This document shows, piece after piece, positions 1 through 6,277 of a DNA stretch of 43,887 nt (position 1 is the stretch's first letter; each line of letters starts with the position of its first letter). The stretch comes from Actinomycetota bacterium (GTDB taxonomy: Bacteria > Actinomycetota > Actinomycetes > Streptosporangiales > Streptosporangiaceae). Position numbers and translations under genes: made by a program. The stretch lies in contig DAHVDE010000084.1 in assembly GCA_027313705.1 (NCBI GenBank), forward strand, positions 1 through 43,887, written 5' to 3'. Under the pieces are notes generated by a model that was not told where the DNA came from, did no database searches, and was given only the letters and a program-made list of their open reading frames with translations.

Positions 1-289
1 CAGCGCCAGCGCGGCCAACTGATACTGGGGTGCTGGCGAGGATGAGGCGGTGTTTATCAGCACGATCGCCGCTGCGATCCCGGCGACGGCAAGTATCCAC
101 CCATCCGCCAGCGCGAATCGCTCAGCAACGGCCCGGCCGCCGAGCAAGCACGCGATCAGCAATGCTTGAAACCGGTGGATCGGCAGGAAGACCGGGCGTT
201 AAGTATGGTGTGCCTTCCGGTGACCGTGCCGGCCCGGTTCCTGGGCACCGGCTCTGGCATGTCCAGCTACTCGCCATCGTCATACTCCC

Positions 290-657
290 CGTCAGGGGAC
301 CCTGGCCTCGATCTTTCTTGAGGCTGGCTTGGTGGCCTGAAGTGTCGGCTCGGTGGCTGACCGGAGCAGCTGTCGCTGCGGCGCATCGCCGTCATCATGG
401 CGGCCAAGGGCGGGCTGGCGGCTGACATCACCACGCCACCTTGCGGAGCATGGCGCACGTCCAGGGCAAGCTGTTCTGGCGGGACCTCGAGCGGCACCAT
501 CCAGGGATCAGCTCGCTGCGGCTGGCACCGGAGGCGGCTGCCAGCTGGAAACAGCGGATCCTGGTGAAGACGACGAGGTCGGTGACCGCGGCCGGCGCCG
601 TGGCGGGTGTGACCGGACTCGAACACCGTGTCGGCTCGCCTGCGGCAGGCACGTAGT
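290..657 (+). pseudogene. possible decayed integrase-like gene
   Basis: No intact gene is visible in 1-908. Three short plus-strand stretches in changing frames look like real protein: about 291-360 (containing FLRLAWWPEVSAR), then from 364 in another frame (EQLSLRRIAVIMAAKGG), then 450-560 back in the first frame (MAHVQGKLFWRDLERHHPG, followed by AASWKQRILVKTT). Together they recall conserved segments of large actinobacterial site-specific integrase-like proteins, with internal deletions and at least two frame changes. The family assignment is from memory of such proteins and is weak. Positions 1-290 and 660-908 hold nothing else that I can support apart from the ribosome binding site of the next gene. 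Confidence 0.35.
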
Positions 658-908
658 CGAGCTAAAGTGAACGTTTGGCAACGCAGCCGAGTTTCCGGCA
701 TTGGCTGGGAAAACTATTAAAAGGTCGTGAGAAACGGCCGCGCCGCCTTGCGTGCAGGACCCTGCCGAGGGGAGCATCGCCTGGGCAGGCATCTGGCCCA
801 TCTGCGAATTGAACGCAGCGTACGGTGCCTTACCGTGCGCCGATAAGCCGAAAGCACCATCCGGGGCCGGCGATTCGGGCTGCCCGGGTGGCCGGAGGGA
901 GTCGCACA

Positions 909-3422
909 GTGAGTGACGGGCATAATTCCCGGTCGGTACCGCGGCCGGGCTGGTCGCGTGGGCGCGGCCTGACCGCCGGAGTCATCAGCATGACAACGGT
1001 CGCCGCGTTCCTGGCGATCGCAGGCACCGCAAGTGCCGCCGCAGCAACCGCTCCGGTTGGCGCGGCCGGGCTGGTGCCGGCCGGAGCGGCAAGAATCGGG
1101 GCCGTCCCTGCCAGCACCAAGGTCAGCTTCGACGTGGTGCTATACCCGCGGAACGCGGCGGGCCTTGACCAGTACGCGACCGAGGTAGCCACCCCCGGTT
1201 CGGTGCTCTACCACCGTTACCTGGCCAAGGGCCAGTTCGCCAAGCTTTTCGGCGCCACCAGCGCGACCGTCGGCAACGTGCTTTCCGTACTCCACACCCT
1301 CGGCCTGCACCCGGGCGCAGTCGCCGCCGACCGCCTCAGCATTCCGGTCACCGCGACCGCCGCCCAGGTGGAGAGCGCCCTTCGGGTCACCCTGGCGAAC
1401 TACCGCGTCGACGGGCAGGTCGCTTTCGCCAACACCAGCGCACCTGAACTGCCCGCCTCGATCGCGGGCAGCGTCGAGGACATTGTCGGCCTGGACAACA
1501 CCACGCCGCAGCAGCACTTCAGCATGACCCCGAGCCCGGCGTCCCCGGTGGGCAAGCACTTGGCTGCGCGGCCGGCCGGAGCGCCGACCGGAGGTCCCCA
1601 GCCGTGCGCGCGGGCCGTCAGCGCTGGCCAGAATGACTCTGGTTACACCGCAGACGAGCTTGCCTATGCTTACGACTTCTCCGCCCTATACCACGCCCGC
1701 GATTTCGGCCGTGGCATAAAGGTCGGCATCGTCGAGTTCGGCGAGCCCGACCTGCCTTCCGATATCGCCGCCTATCAGTCGTGTTATCACACCCACGTCA
1801 AGGTCAGTTACGACCGGGTCGACCGGTTCAGCAGGCACGGCTCAGGCGTGGGCGAGGCCGCGCTGGACATCGAGACCGTGGCCGGCCTGGCACCTGGCGT
1901 GAGCATCGAGGTCTACCAGGCGCCGAACAGTGGCGGCGCGCCTTACGACGTGTACCGGACGATCGTCGACCAAGATCAGGTGCGGGTAATCTCCGAGTCC
2001 TACGGCCTGTGCGAGAAGTACCAGAACCTCAGGTCGGTCAGGGCGGTCACGGTGCTCTACGAGCAGGCTGCCGTGCAGGGCCAGACCATCGTGGCATCCT
2101 CAGGCGATGACGGCTCAGAGGCCTGCCTGCAAAACGATGGCGTCGCGAGCCGGCTGAGCGTGAACTTCCCCGCCAGCGACCCGTTCGTGCTCGGCGTCGG
2201 AGGCACCACGCTGTACAGCTTGACCCAGCCCCCAGGCGAAGCGGTGTGGAACGAGCGCTTCAATGCCCTGGGCGCCGCCGGCGGCGGCGAGTCCAGGTTC
2301 TTTGGCGAGCCGTCCTGGCAGAAGGCGTTCGGCATCAAGTCGAGCGTGCGCGAGGTCCCAGACGTCTCGGCCGACGCCGACCCGCTGACCGGCTATGTCG
2401 TCTTCCATATGGGCCATTTCACGGTGATCGGCGGCACCAGCGCGGCGGCGCCGCTGTGGGCCGCCCTGCTCGCGCTGACCGACGCCAGGTGCTCGGGATC
2501 TCCCGTCGGCTGGGTCAACCCGGCGATCTACTACGCCGCCTCGCCGCACGTCAAGGCGGTTGTGATCAGCGACATCGGCAAGGTGAGCGGCTCTCTCAAC
2601 AACAACGACTACACCGGCAGGGGTCACGGTCACTACCCGGTCAAGGCCGGCTATGACATGGCCACCGGCCTCGGCACGCCGATCGCCGGGCCACTGGCCG
2701 GCACGCTGTGCTCGCTCAGCGCCGATCCGCAAGGCTACTGGCTGGCGACCTCGAGTGGCCACGTCTACGCCGAGCACGCGCCGTTCCGCGGTTCTCTGGC
2801 TCGCAAGCACCTGGCATCCAGGGTCGTCGCCATCGCCGGCGACCGCAAGACCGACGGGTACTGGCTGGTCACGGCCAAGGGCGCGGTCTCGGCCTTCCAC
2901 GCGCCCTGGCACGGCTCGGTCAGGCATGGCCGCGACATCGTCGGCATCGCCTCCGACAAGTCGGGCACCGGTTACTGGGTCGTCACCTCCGGCGGTCACG
3001 TGTACGCCTTCAACGCGCCGTCCAGGGGATCAGTGCGCCACCCGTCTGGCCGGGTCGTGGGCATCGCCAGCGACCCGCAGACCGGAGGTTACTGGGTCGT
3101 CACCTCAACCGGTCACGTGTACGCCTTCGACGCCAGGAGATTCAGGCACAAGAGGCTGTCGGGCGTGACCGGCATCGCCGCCGACCCGCACCGCCAGGGC
3201 TACTGGATCACCACCGCGAGCGGCAGGATCTACGGCTTCGGTACCCCGTGGTACGGCAACATGCCACACAACGTCGGCAAGGTAGTCGGCATCGCCGGCG
3301 ACGGCGGCGATGGCACCGGATACTGGCTGGCGACCTCGAGCGGCCACGTCGGCGCCTTCGGCAGCGCCTGGCACGGCGACCACCCGGGCTCAGGCATAGT
3401 CGGCATCGCCGGCTCCAGGTAA
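909..3422 (+). CDS. secreted S53 (sedolisin/kumamolisin-type) serine-carboxyl peptidase with C-terminal repeat domain
   Basis: Predicted secreted acid endopeptidase of 837 aa. I chose the GTG at 909 because GGAGGGA lies 8 nt upstream; an upstream start at 825 lacks a good site. An N-terminal Arg-rich stretch and a hydrophobic segment ending in Ala-rich sequence form a signal peptide. A pro-kumamolisin activation domain follows (about residues 70-215), then the catalytic domain. The S53 residues are visible: E316 and D320 in GEAALDIE, D400 in SSGDDG and S511 in GGTSAAAP, with family-like spacing. A Ca-site-like segment (GYDMATGLGTP) closes the catalytic domain. Residues 609 to the end are six GYW-type repeats, an extension not found in a minimal S53 enzyme and likely used for binding or surface display. 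A hairpin terminator follows. Confidence 0.93.
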   Translation: MSDGHNSRSVPRPGWSRGRGLTAGVISMTTVAAFLAIAGTASAAAATAPVGAAGLVPAGAARIGAVPASTKVSFDVVLYPRNAAGLDQYATEVATPGSVLYHRYLAKGQFAKLFGATSATVGNVLSVLHTLGLHPGAVAADRLSIPVTATAAQVESALRVTLANYRVDGQVAFANTSAPELPASIAGSVEDIVGLDNTTPQQHFSMTPSPASPVGKHLAARPAGAPTGGPQPCARAVSAGQNDSGYTADELAYAYDFSALYHARDFGRGIKVGIVEFGEPDLPSDIAAYQSCYHTHVKVSYDRVDRFSRHGSGVGEAALDIETVAGLAPGVSIEVYQAPNSGGAPYDVYRTIVDQDQVRVISESYGLCEKYQNLRSVRAVTVLYEQAAVQGQTIVASSGDDGSEACLQNDGVASRLSVNFPASDPFVLGVGGTTLYSLTQPPGEAVWNERFNALGAAGGGESRFFGEPSWQKAFGIKSSVREVPDVSADADPLTGYVVFHMGHFTVIGGTSAAAPLWAALLALTDARCSGSPVGWVNPAIYYAASPHVKAVVISDIGKVSGSLNNNDYTGRGHGHYPVKAGYDMATGLGTPIAGPLAGTLCSLSADPQGYWLATSSGHVYAEHAPFRGSLARKHLASRVVAIAGDRKTDGYWLVTAKGAVSAFHAPWHGSVRHGRDIVGIASDKSGTGYWVVTSGGHVYAFNAPSRGSVRHPSGRVVGIASDPQTGGYWVVTSTGHVYAFDARRFRHKRLSGVTGIAADPHRQGYWITTASGRIYGFGTPWYGNMPHNVGKVVGIAGDGGDGTGYWLATSSGHVGAFGSAWHGDHPGSGIVGIAGSR
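2733..3419 (+). repeat. six coding GYW repeats, possible beta-propeller
   Basis: The peptidase C-terminus is made of six units of roughly 38-42 residues. Each starts GYW(L/V/I)xT followed by SGHVYAF-like sequence and ends in (V/I)VGIAxD. The units begin near 2733, 2856, 2970, 3087, 3198 and 3318. Short repeats of this aromatic/Gly pattern usually fold as beta-propeller blades or beta-sheet repeats. The binding role is inference; no ligand is indicated. Confidence 0.8.
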
Positions 3423-3436
3423 CCCAGGCCGCTTCA

Positions 3437-3483
3437 CTGCGAAGTGCCGCGCCGCCGCGCTCAGGTGACGCGGCACTTCGCAG
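3437..3483. terminator. hairpin terminator after S53 peptidase
   Basis: A perfect 15-bp inverted repeat (left arm 3437-3451, CTGCGAAGTGCCGCG; right arm 3469-3483) with a 17-nt loop lies 14 nt after the peptidase stop codon. There is only a short T-rich tail (CTATTTG), as is common for actinobacterial terminators. It separates the peptidase from the TrmH gene. Confidence 0.75.
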
Positions 3484-3540
3484 CTATTTGCGCGTCTGGC
3501 GGTCGATGATCTCCTCGGCGATGGTTAGGGTCGCGTCGCC

Positions 3541-3546
3541 TACCAT
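3541..3546 (+). promoter_or_regulatory. -10 box for a leaderless TrmH transcript
   Basis: TACCAT lies exactly 6 nt before the ATG at 3553, and no Shine-Dalgarno sequence is present. This fits a TANNNT -10 element that starts transcription at the start codon. No convincing -35 box is seen. Confidence 0.45.
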
Positions 3547-3552
3547 AACGAC

Positions 3553-4431
3553 ATGCCCGCCGCCGGGTCAGGCCCCACGACGCCCGACATCACAAGCACC
3601 GCCAACCCGAGGATCAAGTACCTGGTCACGCTGCGCCGCCGCCGGGTCAGGGACGAAGCGAACATCACGCTGGTCGAGGGCTTCGAGGAACTTGACCTGG
3701 CGCTCACGGCTGGTGTCAGGCCTGTGGCGCTCTACTACTGCCCTGTCCTCACTGACCCGAGCCAGTATCGGCTGGCCAGCCGGGCAGCGCAGGCCGGCGC
3801 CGATGTGGTCAGCGTGAGCGAGGATGCGTTCGGGAAGATCGCCTACCGCGAGTCGCCCGATGGCTGGCTGGCCGTGGTGCCCGCGGTGCGAGCCGACCTT
3901 GCCGCGATCGACTTGTCCTCACCTCGGGTCGGCGCCGCTCCGCTGGTGCTTGTCTGCCAGGGCGTCGAGAAGCCAGGCAATCTCGGCGCCATTCTGCGCA
4001 CCGCCGACGCGGCCGGCCTATCCGCGGTGATCGCGACCGACCCGGTGACCGACTGGGGCAACCCGAACGTGATCAGGGCGAGCAAAGGCACCGTCTTCAC
4101 CGTCCCTGTCGCCGCGAGTAGCTCTGAGCAGGTGCTGACCTGGCTGGGCGAGCATGGCCTTTCGCTGGTCGCCACCGCCCCGGACGCGACCGCACTGCTC
4201 GGCGAGGCCGACCTCACCGGGCCGGTAGCCATCGCGGTCGGATCAGAGAAGCACGGCCTGCCGCCAGAGTGGCTGGCCCGCGCCGACATCAGCCTGCGCA
4301 TCCCCATGTTCGGCCACGCCGACTCACTCAACGTGGCCACCTCGGCCGCGATTACGTGCTACGAGGCCGTCCGCCAGCGTCTCGGGCACGCCAGCCTGGT
4401 ACCACAGATCAGAAGACCTTCAGGCGGCTGA
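3553..4431 (+). CDS. TrmH/SpoU family RNA 2'-O-methyltransferase
   Basis: Predicted SAM-dependent 2'-O-ribose methyltransferase acting on rRNA or tRNA, 292 aa. The N-terminal third looks like the substrate-binding domain (start motif NPRIKYLVTLRRRR, then LVEGFEEL). The SPOUT catalytic part carries the three family motifs: motif 1 EKPGNLGAILRTADAAG, motif 2 (VGSEKHGLP) and motif 3 (IPMFGHADSLNVATSAAI), which build the trefoil knot and SAM pocket. The RNA target cannot be told from sequence. Its 3' end overlaps the convergent gene at 4409-5152 by 23 bp. Translation probably starts on a leaderless transcript. Confidence 0.92.
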   Translation: MPAAGSGPTTPDITSTANPRIKYLVTLRRRRVRDEANITLVEGFEELDLALTAGVRPVALYYCPVLTDPSQYRLASRAAQAGADVVSVSEDAFGKIAYRESPDGWLAVVPAVRADLAAIDLSSPRVGAAPLVLVCQGVEKPGNLGAILRTADAAGLSAVIATDPVTDWGNPNVIRASKGTVFTVPVAASSSEQVLTWLGEHGLSLVATAPDATALLGEADLTGPVAIAVGSEKHGLPPEWLARADISLRIPMFGHADSLNVATSAAITCYEAVRQRLGHASLVPQIRRPSGG

Positions 4432-5152
4432 GCAGGGCGGGGGTCAGGTCTGCCGAGCTTGAGCCGATCCTTGCGGTGTCCCATGATGCCCGGCAGGTAA
4501 TGGCGGCGACGAAGTCGACCACGGGCAGGCTGACCTCGCCGATCGGGTCGCCGTGGCCAGCGTTGATCCGCCTGGCGCCAGGGCCGGTCAGGTCGAAGAT
4601 GATCGAGCCTGGCAGGCCAGCGAAGACGTCCGCGCTCTGCTGCGGCAGGGCAGCCGCGATCCAGTCGAGCGCCGGAGCCAGGCGCAGGTCATCGGCGGGC
4701 GGCGGCGGGCCGGTGAGCGGGCCACGCGGCGCGAAGAGGTCCATTCTGATGTGCACGAAGTGGTCGAAGTTGTACGCGGTGGGAACGAGGGTCGCCTGGT
4801 AGGTGCCCAGGTCACCGAGCGGCAACTCGAAAGTCTGCCCGTCCAGGCTGGCCAGGATGGGCAGGGCGGCGGCGCTGACCGACTCATAGTCGGCGGCCAC
4901 CTCGGCGGCGCTGAGCACGCGGCGCGCGGCGACGTAGACCTCCTGCGCCTGCTCGGTCGGCAGTCCGGTCACGTTGGGAAGTCGCTTCTGGTCCACGACG
5001 ACCCAGAAAAGCGCGCCCATGTGCGCGACGACATCTTGCACCGTCCAGCCGGCGCAGCCGCTCTTGGCCTGCCAGTCGGCTTCGGTCAGGCCAGCGAAGA
5101 TCGCGAGCAACGCGGCGCGGTCGGCCTCGAGCCCTTCGGTAGCCAGGCTCAT
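4409..5152 (-). CDS. maleylpyruvate isomerase family (TIGR03083/DinB-like) protein
   Basis: A 247-aa protein of the mycothiol-dependent maleylpyruvate isomerase/DinB-2 superfamily, typical of actinobacteria. The N-terminal four-helix part shows the family pattern: a leucine-rich first helix, then CAGWTVQDVVAHMGAL, where the His is a likely metal ligand. These proteins may bind a divalent metal and use mycothiol as a thiol cofactor, but most members have no known substrate. The ATG at 5152 has GGAGG seven nt upstream. It is transcribed convergently with the RNA methyltransferase, and the 3' ends overlap. Confidence 0.8.
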   Translation of the reverse strand: MSLATEGLEADRAALLAIFAGLTEADWQAKSGCAGWTVQDVVAHMGALFWVVVDQKRLPNVTGLPTEQAQEVYVAARRVLSAAEVAADYESVSAAALPILASLDGQTFELPLGDLGTYQATLVPTAYNFDHFVHIRMDLFAPRGPLTGPPPPADDLRLAPALDWIAAALPQQSADVFAGLPGSIIFDLTGPGARRINAGHGDPIGEVSLPVVDFVAAITCRASWDTARIGSSSADLTPALLSRLKVF

Positions 5153-5207
5153 CGAAGCACCTCCGCATGACCGAAGAATTGTTACCGAAGACCTATCGGA
5201 GCAAAGC

Positions 5208-5690
5208 TTAGCGTCCGGCCCGCCGGGCAGGGCCGGCCGGTGCGCGCCTTCCCCCGGGCGAGGGCAGGTACTCCGCCGACCGCCTTAGCCCCGTGGCCGC
5301 CGAAGACAAAGAAGTAGCAGGCCACCGCACCGCGAGCACCACGAGAACGGTGAGCACCATCGTCCAGTTGACGCCAGCCGTCCGGTGTCCGCCGGCCAGG
5401 CGTTCTCGCTGCCTGGCCTGACCGGCGGTAGCGAAGGTGCTGGTCGCGGCCAGCTCGCGGACGCGCTGAGCGGTGTCGTACTCCTCGGTCAGCGGCCGGG
5501 GATCGGCGCCAACCGCGCGGGCGATGGCCCTGATGTGACCGCGGGCGTAGAAGTCGCCGCCGCAGCCGGCGAAGTCATCTCGCTCGATGCTCCTGATGAT
5601 CGATTCCCTGATGCGGGTGTCCTCGCTGACTTCACGCACCGTCAGGCCGACCCGCTGTCGTGCCGCGATCAGCACCTGGCCAATGCTCAC
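5208..5690 (-). CDS. RodZ-like helix-turn-helix membrane protein, possibly frameshifted
   Basis: Residues 1-70 form a Cro/RodZ-type HTH domain (IGQVLIAARQRVGLTVREVS, then the CGGDFYARGHIRAIARAVG pattern of actinobacterial RodZ-like proteins). After a linker, a membrane segment begins at WTMVLTVLVVLA. The reading frame shown then turns polar (RWPATSLSS), leaving a hydrophobic run too short to cross a membrane. One frame over, the same DNA reads VACYFFVFGGHGAK and ends at 5182, which would complete the helix. This suggests a frameshift near 5325-5340, real or a sequencing error. The start is GTG at 5690 with AGAAGGA upstream. RodZ-like proteins link cell shape machinery to the membrane; a role here is inferred. 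Confidence 0.7.
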   Translation of the reverse strand: MSIGQVLIAARQRVGLTVREVSEDTRIRESIIRSIERDDFAGCGGDFYARGHIRAIARAVGADPRPLTEEYDTAQRVRELAATSTFATAGQARQRERLAGGHRTAGVNWTMVLTVLVVLAVRWPATSLSSAATGLRRSAEYLPSPGGRRAPAGPARRAGR

Positions 5691-5733
5691 TTCGCCGCCG
5701 TCCTTCTAAGCCGCACCCTGGGACCGCACGTTA

Positions 5734-6141
5734 CTAACCCCCGCTGACATCCCTGAGCTGCCATGATTCGGTCACGATCAGCCACCTGCCCCCGGTCATC
5801 CGCTGCGCCACCGTGGCGCCTGAACCAGCACACGCGATCCGCCTGCCATCAGGGCCAAGGCCGCGTATCTCACGCTCGACTACTAGCAAAGCCAGGTCGT
5901 CTACTTGGAGTACCTGCGCAACCAGGACGCTCACCGGCAGCCGCAGGTCCATGAGCTGGTCGAGCAGGCGCCTGGTGCTCACGCCTGGGTCTGCGGGCTG
6001 GCCGGCCCAGGGCGTGAGCAAGGCTCCGCTCCGGTACTGCGCCAGCGCCGCCTCCAGGTCGCCGTCGCTCATGGCCATGGACACCAGGTCCACCACCTCG
6101 GCTGGCTGCCTGGCTGCAGGCGGCGCGATTGGGTCATGCAT
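5734..6141 (-). CDS. NTF2-like (SnoaL/DUF4440-type) protein
   Basis: A 135-aa soluble protein with the cone-fold pattern of SnoaL/NTF2-like proteins: an N-terminal helix VVDLVSMAMSDGDLEAALAQY, a short GALLTPW strand, and C-terminal strands GSGATVAQRMTGGRWLIVTE ending in a short tail. Members include small isomerases, hydrolases and stress proteins, and the active site cannot be assigned. The ATG at 6141 has AGGAG about 9 nt upstream. It lies 136 bp downstream of the large regulator; a small 6-bp hairpin (6164-6179) sits between them, so co-transcription is uncertain. Confidence 0.65.
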   Translation of the reverse strand: MHDPIAPPAARQPAEVVDLVSMAMSDGDLEAALAQYRSGALLTPWAGQPADPGVSTRRLLDQLMDLRLPVSVLVAQVLQVDDLALLVVEREIRGLGPDGRRIACAGSGATVAQRMTGGRWLIVTESWQLRDVSGG

Positions 6142-6277
6142 TGGTCGGGCTCCTCGCGCTAGGCCGGCGTCAACGCCGGGACGGCAGTACCTGCTGCCAT
6201 CGCTGACCAGGGTGCCCGGCGATTACCGTGGGAACCCTAGTGCCTCAGGGGGAAACGCCGGGGGGGTGACCGGCCCG

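Noticed and set aside
2115-2999. A 294-residue minus-strand open frame inside the S53 peptidase gene
   Set aside because: It is antisense to the catalytic domain, lacks a ribosome binding site and shows no domain.
6164-6179. A 6-bp hairpin between the large regulator and the NTF2-like gene as a terminator
   Set aside because: The stem is short, has no T run, and such pairs are frequent in this GC-rich DNA.
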